Source: Temnopleurus reevesii
Taxonomy: Eukaryota; Echinodermata; Echinoidea; Temnopleuroida; Temnopleuridae
Reading direction: 5' to 3'
NCBI GenBank assembly: GCA_036244855.1
Contig: BQKZ01001778.1
Coordinates: 83,559 to 110,136, forward strand
DNA length: 26,578 nt
Positions 18,934 to 26,578 of this stretch are shown one piece after another (the first letter of the stretch is position 1; each line of letters starts with the position of its first letter). The notes under the pieces were generated by a model that searched no databases, was not told where the DNA came from, and saw only the letters and a list, made by a program, of their open reading frames with translations. The translations under genes and the position numbers were made by a program.

Positions 18934-20877
18934 CTGTAAAGTTAAATAAAGCAGATACACAGAAATGTATGAAGATTCATTTGTTTAGTTAAAAGAGAGC
19001 ATTCATAAAAAAAAAAGATATACGACATTTGTAAAAGAAAAAATCGTTGTCAAATATTCAGCTGTATATCATACTGCTTGCCGGTGTCTTCTGGGGCGTA
19101 AGGGTTACTATTTGCCAATGATGTCGCTCTCTCTCCAATATATACACACTCTCCCTCTACCTCATTCACACACGCACTCCCTCCCATAATCCATAATTCA
19201 TAATCTCATTTGGCAGGCCCCGGTGATGTCATGTTTCTGTGTCCTGGAAATAACGATGAATATGATGGAGCCGAACATTGAAACAATACAAGGACCAGGC
19301 AAACAACATCCTCTAAGCTCCAAAACTTTTCATCTCAAAATCAGCTCATAAAAAAATGCAAAAGTCTAAACAGATCAGCTTGGTATCTCTGATTTATCAA
19401 AGGCTTAGGGAGTGTTGCTCAAAATTAACTGCAAATCAACTGCAACTTTGCAAATTGTAACACGCATTTTCATTCGTGCGCGGTATGCGCATTTAACAAG
19501 ACGCGCATGAAACATCGATTTTGATTGGCGCGTTCCGATCAACTGCAACTTTAGATCGATTGCAACTTTTGAGCAACACCCCATTAGGCATGACGCTTCC
19601 TATATAAAACGATATCTTAAAACATTCATGTCCCAGATAGTATACGAACCTGGCAAGCTACAAACTCTCCTCCCTGGTGGAATCCCAAGCTTGCTTGTCC
19701 TTCTACACCGGATATCCTCTGCAGAGAACTCTGGTATCAGCTTGGGTATGGTTTGTATCAAGCTTCTATTCTTATACTCCATCAGCTCGCATTGATTGAA
19801 CATGGGGAGAGTGTAGTTCAGTCCAAATTCAGCATTGCAGGTTGCGTTATTTGGAGGGAGATTAGACAGACAAGCGCAAGTCATCAATCCTGTATGATTC
19901 AACCATTTAAAAGGAGAACAAAATGACAACAAAATGGTCTACAAATGGTTGGCTATTTTTCTTTGTCTGACAGGTACCAATAACAGTTTTGCCAATTTGA
20001 ACTACGAAATAATAACCTTACCTTTGGCAAAAAGTTTGTACCTGTATTTGTTCAAAGATTCTAGCGATGTGAATAACAATTTATTAATATCTATTTAGTC
20101 TTTATACTTTCAAGACCTACCTTAAAAAATTACGAACCCTGCATAACCATTTAAAAGGAGAATAAAAGTACGGCAAAGTGGTCTAAAACTGAGGTCTTTA
20201 ATTTGTTTGGTTGACATTTTTTTATTGAAATGTCGTGTAAAGCTGAGGTGTCTGACAGGTGTCAATCAAACATCTAATCAAATTTTACCAATATTCGTTT
20301 TTGAACTACGAAAAAGTGAACTTACTCTTGCCAAATAGTTCATGATTTTATTTGATCAAACAGCAAGAATACCAATTGATTAACATTGATACCATTTTAT
20401 AGTAGCGAGATTTACTTACAAATTAGAAAAATAACAAAGAATGAAAAATAGAATATGAAAACTTTTATACAAATATAATATCAATTTGATTCGGCATCTA
20501 AATTCATACGACAAATTAAGAGCAACGACAAGAAACAAGAATGAAGATAAAATAGGACGTAAAGCTCTCATTTGATTGGCGTAACCAAATTATAATGTCA
20601 ATGAAAAACACTTTCGAAGAATTAAGTTCGTGAATTGACAAAGAACAATATAATCTGTCCGTCATAATATCGGCCTACTGTTCGAACATACGATAACACT
20701 TGCTAGCCGGTCCCGATTTCATGACAAAGGGACACTAAAGAGCATTCGAGTTACGTTTAAGGAACTAGATGAAATCTTCTTTTGATGGATTTTTGAATTA
20801 GATTTACTATAAATGCAAATTTTAAATATAAGTTTCTCACCTTGGACGACACTTATGAACACGAGGCGAAGAGTCAT
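18335..20877 (-). CDS. secreted EGF-domain protein with acidic, Gly-Tyr and basic C-terminus (3 coding exons)
   Basis: Coding exons 20841-20877, 19650-19889 and 18335-18933 join in phase 1 each time to give 291 residues and a stop. The start MTLRLVFISVVQG is followed by a hydrophobic stretch typical of a signal peptide. Residues about 16-92 hold six Cys. Residues 94-124 form one EGF-like domain with six Cys (SPCLNGWCEE, GYRCHCPNGK). A Ser/Thr-rich segment with few Cys follows. Then come an acidic run (about 220-256), four Gly3 blocks separated by Tyr (257-271) and a Lys/Arg-rich tail (272-291). It is presumably secreted or matrix-bound. No specific family is recognised, so the function is unknown. 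It may be nested antisense in the TRPA gene. Confidence 0.8.
18934..19649 (-). other. intron of secreted-protein gene with MITE
   Basis: It contains the inverted-repeat element at 19408-19583 and a CT/CA-rich tract (19125-19190). No extra exon is needed for the frame. Confidence 0.6.
19408..19583. mobile_element. foldback MITE in secreted-protein intron
   Basis: The left end, gggagtgttgctcaaaatta, and the right end, cttttgagcaacacccca, are inverted. Inner copies of tcaactgcaactttgc and gatcaactgcaacttta are also related. TTA precedes (19405-19407) and follows (19584-19586) it, consistent with a TWA target duplication. About 176 bases, noncoding. Confidence 0.65.
19650..19889 (-). CDS. secreted protein, middle exon: six-cysteine N-terminal region
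   Basis: 240 bases, phase 1 to phase 1. The acceptor is tcatacag and the donor gttcgt on the minus strand. It encodes GLMTCACLSNLPPNNATCN, a FNQCELMEYKNRS segment with a possible N-glycosylation site, and RCRRTSKLGIPPGRRVCS. No named domain is recognised. Confidence 0.75.
19890..20840 (-). other. intron of secreted-protein gene with old tandem duplication
   Basis: Two related blocks, about 19893-20090 and 20138-20395, share aaccatttaaaaggagaa, gtctgacaggt(a/g)(c/t)caat, tttgaactacgaaa and a cttgccaaa-like word. The rest is AT-rich. Confidence 0.6.
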
Positions 20878-20891
20878 CTTGCTAACTACTT
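20841..20891 (-). CDS. secreted protein, first coding exon: signal peptide start
   Basis: The minus-strand acceptor cgcctttag precedes 14 noncoding bases, then ATG at 20877-20875 and 37 coding bases (MTLRLVFISVVQ) to the donor gtgaga. The strong acceptor upstream of the ATG shows that at least one noncoding 5' exon exists. The start is chosen because it gives a signal peptide in frame with the next exon. Confidence 0.7.
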
Positions 20892-22496
20892 CTAAAGGCG
20901 AATAGGAAAAATAACGGCATTAGTAATAAAAAAAAATAAAAAATAAAAATTAGTAAAAAAAAAAAATATATATACATAATGTAATACTCGTTTATGTGAT
21001 ATTTCCAAACGGTTACTTTAGACATGCTTATGCTGTTTAAAATCACGCATGCATTATTTCGTAGAGTTTAAAATATGACAAATACATTTTTAAGAAAATT
21101 CATGATTTCTTTTCAGGTGTGTTTCTTACCGTCTGAAAATTGCTGCTTTAGCATTTTTACAAAACAACAAAAATTGTGAAGTTGATGATGAAGGATATTA
21201 TTTATAATTCGACCTGTGTGGTCTGTCATCAATTTAAGAAGACTTTAAGAACGAAACGTTTCGTTCTTGTAAAGAATATTGGGGAATCATTGTTATCTTA
21301 TTATATTCATAGCTTTCTTAGACTTAAGAACCATTCGTTTGTAATACTTAGTAAACACTACCTATACTGCGTAAGCCGGAAATGATTTATTGCAGTAATA
21401 TGACATTATATAATATTTGTTGTAAAAAAAAACGTTTTAATCGTAAATGTACGACTATTAATCTATGTAAAAGAAAATTAGTCTCTATAAGTATTGTCGC
21501 TAATCCACTACCTGAATGAATCATTTATTCAGGTACAGAATGCACTTTCTTCCACATGGCAAGCAAATAAATTCTAAATTCAAGTTTGAAATACCGGTAC
21601 GGTACTGGTAGAATGGGGAAAATTAAGTGCAACCTTCTTTGAAGACTGGGTCTGCTTAAGAATATATATGACAGTTGAAATTTTCCGTGGTATTTACAAA
21701 CATATTCTACAACTGATTTAATCTTAAAAATAGGCAATTTGTCAAGACAGATAGTGTTATGATTCTTATCATGTAATTGTGAAGCATTGAATTTTCATTT
21801 CATTCCTGGGTATTTTATCGGTTTTTTGTTCTATATTTTTTTAAACGTAATTCGTTTTTTTTTTTTTTTTGTAAGATTTAGTTCGTCGCTTCAGTGAATC
21901 TATGTGAGTTACACTCAGATTCCATATCATTATGAAATATGTCAGACAACGATACATGCTAATACATGAAAGCAGTATAATAACTACTTTTTTCTATATT
22001 ATGTTTATTGTTTATCAAACTTATATTTTTCTTTCGAGTTATTCATCCCTATTTTATTAACACGTAATCAATATATGTCAGGGACCACAAAACTTGTGTC
22101 TGTGTCTCTCCATTTTACACATTCTCATATATAGGCTTGTACGTGTAATGAACTGAAAAAAGTGAGGGGCTGATTTCCTTTCCAAGAGAAACAGATTTTT
22201 CTAGTGTTAAAGTGTAAACTGGGTTATAAAACAGCAAAATATGATCAAATACTTGCACAGAATTGCATGAACTATGTACGCCAAACACAGGACTCAAACT
22301 TGCCAGTTTGCAAAATGAAACACTGCTAAATTGTGTCATATGAATATTCCTAATTAGCCTATTCATTGTCTGTTTTGCTTCAAGCTTTTGTTGATCTGTT
22401 CGTTTCATTTATTTACTTTGCATCAATGCAACATTCATCTAGGAAAAATCAAACAGAAACAAGAAAGGTAAAGATAAAGATGCGCTTTTAACTTAC
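20892..22496 (-). other. 5' intron region of secreted-protein gene
   Basis: AT-rich, with poly-A/TA tracts (20928-20980) and a T-run at 21858-21872. It holds a perfect 22-base palindrome (21247-21268). A second minus-strand donor, gtaagaaa at 21129-21122, could end an alternative leader exon. No coding exon recognised. Confidence 0.45.
21247..21268. repeat. perfect 22-bp palindrome
   Basis: aagaacgaaac and gtttcgttctt meet without a spacer. Flanking cttta/gtaaag extend it imperfectly. Possibly a transposon end, a chance cruciform or a binding site. Confidence 0.8.
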
Positions 22497-22575
22497 CATC
22501 TAAAGGATCTCAGTCTCAACGCTATCCTTTCCTGAGCCACAATTAATTTCATCTTCACTGATAGTCAAGCAAAAT
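22497..22575 (-). other. candidate noncoding first exon of secreted-protein gene
   Basis: On the minus strand a leader of roughly 75-80 bases ends AGATG before a consensus donor, gtaagtt (22496-22490). It carries an ATG at 22552-22550. If it is spliced to 20891, that short frame stops after 18 codons at the junction, so it would be an upstream ORF. The exact transcription start is inferred from the TATA box. Confidence 0.4.
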
Positions 22576-22602
22576 AGCTGGCTGGTGGTTGTTTGCCTTT
22601 TG

Positions 22603-22608
22603 TTTATA
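22603..22608 (-). promoter_or_regulatory. candidate TATA box for secreted-protein gene
   Basis: TATAAA reads on the minus strand within tttataaaca. It lies roughly 28-33 bases upstream of the proposed start of the leader exon that ends in a consensus donor. Confidence 0.35.
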
Positions 22609-24284
22609 AAATATCAGCGCTTATTATCACTTAGATATTAAAACAATCTAACACGTTCGTAGGAGTAAAAATGAAGTTTCCTTGACAACGGCATTAAGAC
22701 ACCAGTTAAAAGGCCAGGCAACCAATAAAAAGTACGATCGGGTTTATTGCAATGGGCGGATCTGAAAAGTACAAGGTGATCGTCAAAGAGAGTGTGGGCG
22801 CATATTTGAATCTCCGAAGGCAGCAAATCAAGTACATATTGAAAACAAATTTAATGGGAAAATTATTCATATTAGATGCACCAAGTTTAAAAAGATTAGT
22901 AAGTAATATCATATCCAAAAGGTTGTCATTTTGCTGCGTACTTTGGGGAGCACAATTATTAGTGGTCATTATAGTGCGACGATTTTTTTTCTACTCCATA
23001 AGAGGAGTAAATTTGAATCCCTTTTTAAAGGCAAACCAACCCCTGAAATTATCATGCTCTCATTGAATGAAGAAATATCAGATAAACAAACTGTACAAAA
23101 TTCTAGCAAAATTTCTACAAAGAAATTTTAAAAATTTATTAATGTAAAGTTTAAAGTAAGGTTACTACATGATTCTCCTCAAAATACATGCAGAATCGAT
23201 AAGGAAATGCTATACCCCAACCGAAAATTGGCTTTCTGTTGACTTTACCAAAAAAAGGAGAAAATTTAAAATTTTGTATACAGAGTGAATGAGGAGTACT
23301 TGTCCGACATGACGTCACACATTCCGTAGCATTTGCCGATCGCACGGATCCCATCAGCGGTAGGGATCGTCATTATCTCGGTGACTTTGAAACTTTTAAA
23401 CAGGTTGTCCGATTTAGTTCAAACTTTCACAGTTTGTTCATCTGATTTTCCTTCATTCATGTCATTCAATGAGATCACGATAATATCAGGGGTTGGTTCT
23501 GCTTTTAGTGTGTTAGGACTCGATCATCAAAACAGAATTCTTTTTAATCAGGTCGTAATAGCCATTTTAATGAAAGCCTTAATGGAAATGTCCCGAGTAT
23601 AGGGATTTTAGATGTAGCAGTCAGGATTCAATTGAGAAAAGTGCACTCTCAAAGTCAATTGAAATTAGAATGTCTAAAATAATTTATTAAAGTATATTCT
23701 ATCACTTTTCATGAATCATTACAAGACGAAAGTATGACACAGTTCGTTAATCATGACATTAAGCATGTTAAGTGATATTGTAAAAATGCATATCTAAATC
23801 TAATCCTCTTCAGGGAAAATGTATTTTTGCCACGTGCTATTTCATCTTTAACCTACAATACCGGTATAAAACAACGTTGTAGTGCTTATAGTATGATTGT
23901 TATGAAATATACCGTTCACTTATGTGATTGATTAATTTTATTTCTGATATAGTTAAAATAAAAAGTACAATATAATACATATACAACAAGAAATATAAAC
24001 GAAATAAATGATTAAAATCGGATGTATTGCCCATTTCAGGGCCATGATCAAAATGGCTCTGTTCTTCCACGAGGCCCATTTACTGCATCTTTCACTTCCT
24101 AATTACCTAAGAAATATTTCCGATTTAGATAATTATAACGCTATGCTAATGAAGCATTTGTTCAACAAATAATTTGCATGTACATTGACCCTGTGCATAA
24201 TATCAGATGTCCGTTGTTTTTCTTGCTTTTAAAATCAGATCTATATTTTCCATTCTGTTATTTCTTTTTCTATACTGTTACAAT
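22609..24284. other. no gene seen: intergenic or intronic
   Basis: It includes a TIR element (23028-23504). A 104-codon plus-strand frame (22752-23066, non-AUG context unclear) has a basic, hydrophobic translation that is not recognised, and it runs into the transposon. The remaining sequence is AT-rich without splice-bounded frames. Confidence 0.5.
23028..23504. mobile_element. non-autonomous TIR transposon with TTA target duplication
   Basis: The left arm aaggcaaaccaacccctgaa and right arm ggggttggttctgctt are inverted, and similarity continues for about 80 bases to acaaactgt on the left and acagtttgt on the right. TTA flanks both ends (23025-23027, 23505-23507), as in PIF/Harbinger. No transposase frame. 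Confidence 0.7.
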
Positions 24285-24553
24285 TACCCTCCGCATTACC
24301 CCCTCCATTGCCCACAGCATAACCCCCTCCATTATCCCCAACATTACCCCCTTCATATACCCCCAGTATTCCCCCCTAATCATTAACACCTCCAATTACC
24401 CCCCCCCCCCCCCCCCCAACATTAACCCCTTCATTACCCCCAGCATTACCCTCTCCATTGCCCCTATCATTACCCCATTACCCGCGGCCACTCCTGCCAT
24501 TGCCTTGTCCATTACCTTGCCCATTACCTTGTCCATTGCCTTACCCATTACCC
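24285..24553. repeat. C-rich minisatellite (CATTACCCC-type units)
   Basis: Degenerate units such as cattaccccctcc and cattgcccc repeat about twenty times, interrupted by a run of about 19 C (around 24400-24417). It ends at the second N, so the true array length is unknown. The minus strand is G-rich with G3-G5 runs. Confidence 0.85.
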
Positions 24554-24554
24554 N
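24554..24554. other. single-N assembly join
   Basis: It separates the minisatellite from a segment that restarts inside TRPA exon 9. The downstream 2024 bases equal 9754-11777 with 11 substitutions and no indels. Confidence 0.8.
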
Positions 24555-24622
24555 GTTGATCTCCTGACCCGTGATCATCGAGGTCGTAACTGTTTGGAAT
24601 ATACAGCTGATGGCGGGAATGA
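24555..24622 (+). CDS. TRPA exon 9 copy, 5' truncated
   Basis: Identical to 9754-9821. It lacks the acceptor and the TPLHLA core because it starts at the N, and keeps GRNCLEYTADGGNE and the gtatgc donor. Confidence 0.8.
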
Positions 24623-25085
24623 GTATGCTGTTCTTTAAAATTTGATTTCCAATCTACCCTCTCCCATTTTTTCGAATCTACCCTTCCTTGTTTTTAGGGG
24701 GTATTTCCGTAAGCAGTAATCCACCCCTGAAATGATCATGCTGTCAATGATTGAGGAAACATGGCATGGGCAAACTATGCGAATTTGAGCAAAATCTGAC
24801 ATACCGTTCAATTTTTTTTAATTGTACTGAAGCTTTGGCACATTTTTGACGTACAAGGGAGCAAAATTCAGTGACATCAAAATACGTTCATCTTACAAAG
24901 ATGTGGGGGTGATAAGTTATTGCACATGTAAAATATCTTTCGACAATTATTTTATGACGAAAAAAATATGGCGCAATTGCATGTTTTTAGGGATCCATAT
25001 GCATGTTTTTTTCTTCTTATATTCTTCCTAGTCTTTTTTATATTCATACATAAGAAACACGCTATTTTTGTGATGTCTTTGCTAG

Positions 25086-25207
25086 AAACGTGGCGTATTT
25101 CCTGTTGAGCCACCGTGACTGGAGGAAGCTAATGTCATCGAGTTCTTGGGATGAGTTTAACAAAGATAGATCCACTCCGATGAAGAAACTGATTGAGAGG
25201 ATGCCGG
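25086..25207 (+). CDS. TRPA exon 10 copy
   Basis: Identical to 10285-10406 with both splice sites intact. It encodes the linker with TPMKKLIERMP. Confidence 0.85.
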
Positions 25208-25476
25208 GTAATAGTCTATTCTTTTATTATTATTCTGACAGTCTTTCTTTCAATCCGGGATGCAAACACTTTACTTGCACTTATACCCCTTTTGTCTTCC
25301 CGAAACATTACCTTGTCTGCAATAAGTAAACTAAACGAAATCATTCCAAATCGAAATATTACTGGTTTTTACTGGTCTTTTAGGAGGCCTTACACTATGG
25401 AATCAACAACTATGTTACCCCGAACTAGGATATCAAAACAATTGTTATTTGATGTTTGCAGAGAATAACTGAAAAG

Positions 25477-25576
25477 TATAATAATAATAATAATAATAAT
25501 TCAAAATTTATAAAGCGCATAATAAAACAAAGGAATTCTCTATGCGCTGAAAATAATACGTTCATGAGAAAAACAA
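25477..25576 (-). repeat. SINE-tail fragment with AAT microsatellite (copy)
   Basis: Exact copy of about 10676-10775: AAT repeats followed by the GCGC-containing tail of the tRNA-SINE family in reverse orientation. Confidence 0.55.
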
Positions 25577-25806
25577 AATATGTTCACATTCCTCAATTAA
25601 TAACATCGTAATTAAATCAATGATGGAATGTCAACAATCCGAGTATCTACTTGAATTAAAAACCTAAAAAACATGCATTGTCCCGTAAAGTAGATTTCAT
25701 CATATCATGGCAAGTCATGACGACTTTATTCGGGTATTTTTATGGCGTCCACACTCCTCTTTCCACTTTTCTCTCCCTCTCAATCTCTTTCATTCAACGC
25801 TAATAG

Positions 25807-25935
25807 ATGTTGCCGAATATGTGATGGATAAATGCATTGATGTCAATCAATTCGTCGACCGTAAAGATGAAGAATTCTGGATTGAATTCTATTACGAGTT
25901 CTTGGAAGATTCTTTCTCTCTTTGGGAACATCACG
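25807..25935 (+). CDS. TRPA exon 11 copy
   Basis: Matches 11006-11134 except for one synonymous Glu codon change (GAG to GAA). Splice sites are intact. Confidence 0.85.
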
Positions 25936-26413
25936 GTAAGTCATCAGTTGGTCATAAAATGTTTTAGACTGAGTACATGTAGATTTAGATGAGGCCAAAC
26001 AATCTATAACCAAAAGTCCTATTTTTGGAAAAGGCGTCGGTCGATTGGAAAGGTGGTTTAAAAATAGAATTAGAAAAGTGTAGGTCGGGCCATGCTAAGA
26101 GGGGCGGTCAACAAAATCCAAAGAAACGTTTTTGGTTCTCATCTAATTAATTTTGTATGAAATAGATTTGATAACAATATCAAGCGGTAGCCAATGATAA
26201 GTATTGATCCTTATTGGCTCGACATTAGGCAAAACGTTTGACTATTTTCCCAAGTTGCAGTGAAATAAATTCCGTCTTAATTTGTAGCCTAGATAAGGAA
26301 CCAAACAGTGTTCACGCACCAATCCTGTATTTCATTTTCGGCACACTATTTGGAGCATAAAATTCACAAAAAAAAAAGTATTTTAACATTCGCTTCGTGT
26401 ACTATTCCTGCAG

Positions 26414-26578
26414 TAAATAACATAGACAATACAAACAACAACAACGACGGTACTAAAGATGAAACACCATTGACCGATACACAAACAACCTCAGACGACA
26501 ACCAACCGGAGAACGAAACCCAACCCGGCGATTTGCATCAGGACGATAATCATCTCAACAATGAGACCCCGCTCGATG
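26414..26578 (+). CDS. TRPA exon 12 copy, cut by window end
   Basis: The first 165 bases of the acidic-insert exon. One change (GAA to GAT at 26530-26532) substitutes Asp for Glu. The exon continues beyond the window. Confidence 0.85.

Larger units (their letters stand above)
24555..26578 (+). repeat. second copy of TRPA exons 9-12 region
   Basis: Constant offset of 14801 from 9754-11777. The first 1316 bases are identical, including the AAT microsatellite. Eleven substitutions follow, nine of them within the copy of 11279-11487. Either a haplotype contig placed after its partner or a recent partial duplication. Confidence 0.9.

Noticed and set aside
22752..23066. 104-codon plus-strand frame with a basic, hydrophobic translation
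   Set aside because: No recognisable domain or convincing splice context, and it runs into the arm of a transposon. It could be a decayed mobile-element protein, but nothing in the sequence decides it.
24285..24553. CRISPR-like or telomeric array
   Set aside because: The units are degenerate, contiguous and without spacers, and do not match TTAGGG telomere repeats.
24178..24567. Open frame rich in Ile, Thr and Pro
   Set aside because: It is the translation of the CATTACCCC minisatellite and crosses the N.

Overview
The window looks like nuclear DNA of an invertebrate deuterostome, most likely a sea urchin or other echinoderm. The grounds are short GT-AG exons scattered in AT-rich introns, many small inverted-repeat transposons, tRNA-derived SINEs ending in a GCGC-containing tail, and strong divergence with indels between two copies of one locus. 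The species assignment is an inference.

Plus strand, 591-16716: 17 exons can be chained with matching splice phases into one uninterrupted frame of 1116 codons. The product is a TRPA1-like cation channel: about 13 ankyrin repeats, a conserved linker, then transmembrane segments S1 to S5. The frame is open at both ends. The start codon lies upstream of the window, and no exon for the pore, S6 or C-terminal domain could be found downstream. Two long acidic, low-complexity inserts sit inside the channel: one of about 166 residues within the ankyrin stack and one of about 118 residues just before S1.

Minus strand, 22610-18335: a small gene for a secreted protein of about 291 residues, with a signal peptide, a six-cysteine N-terminal region, one EGF-like domain, an acidic stretch, four Gly3 blocks separated by Tyr, and a very basic tail. 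It begins with one or more candidate noncoding exons. It lies antisense to the channel and beyond its last recognisable exon, so it may be nested in a large channel intron.

Assembly: two single N characters (3524 and 24554) mark joins. The sequence after the first N (3525 to about 5030) repeats 2039-3523 with substitutions and indels, including exon 3. This looks like two haplotypes left unmerged end to end. The sequence after the second N (24555-26578) repeats 9754-11777 at a constant offset of 14801 bases, with no indels and 11 substitutions. It is either a misplaced haplotype contig or a recent duplication.

The remainder is intronic or intergenic: at least three SINEs, several MITE-like foldback elements (two with 3-bp target duplications suggesting PIF/Harbinger), a 37-bp hAT-like remnant, tandemly duplicated intron segments, and a C-rich minisatellite (24285-24553) at the second contig edge. 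No tRNA or rRNA gene or CRISPR array was seen. No undescribed biological system can be claimed. The least familiar items are the secreted EGF/Gly-Tyr/basic protein and the acidic inserts of the channel.
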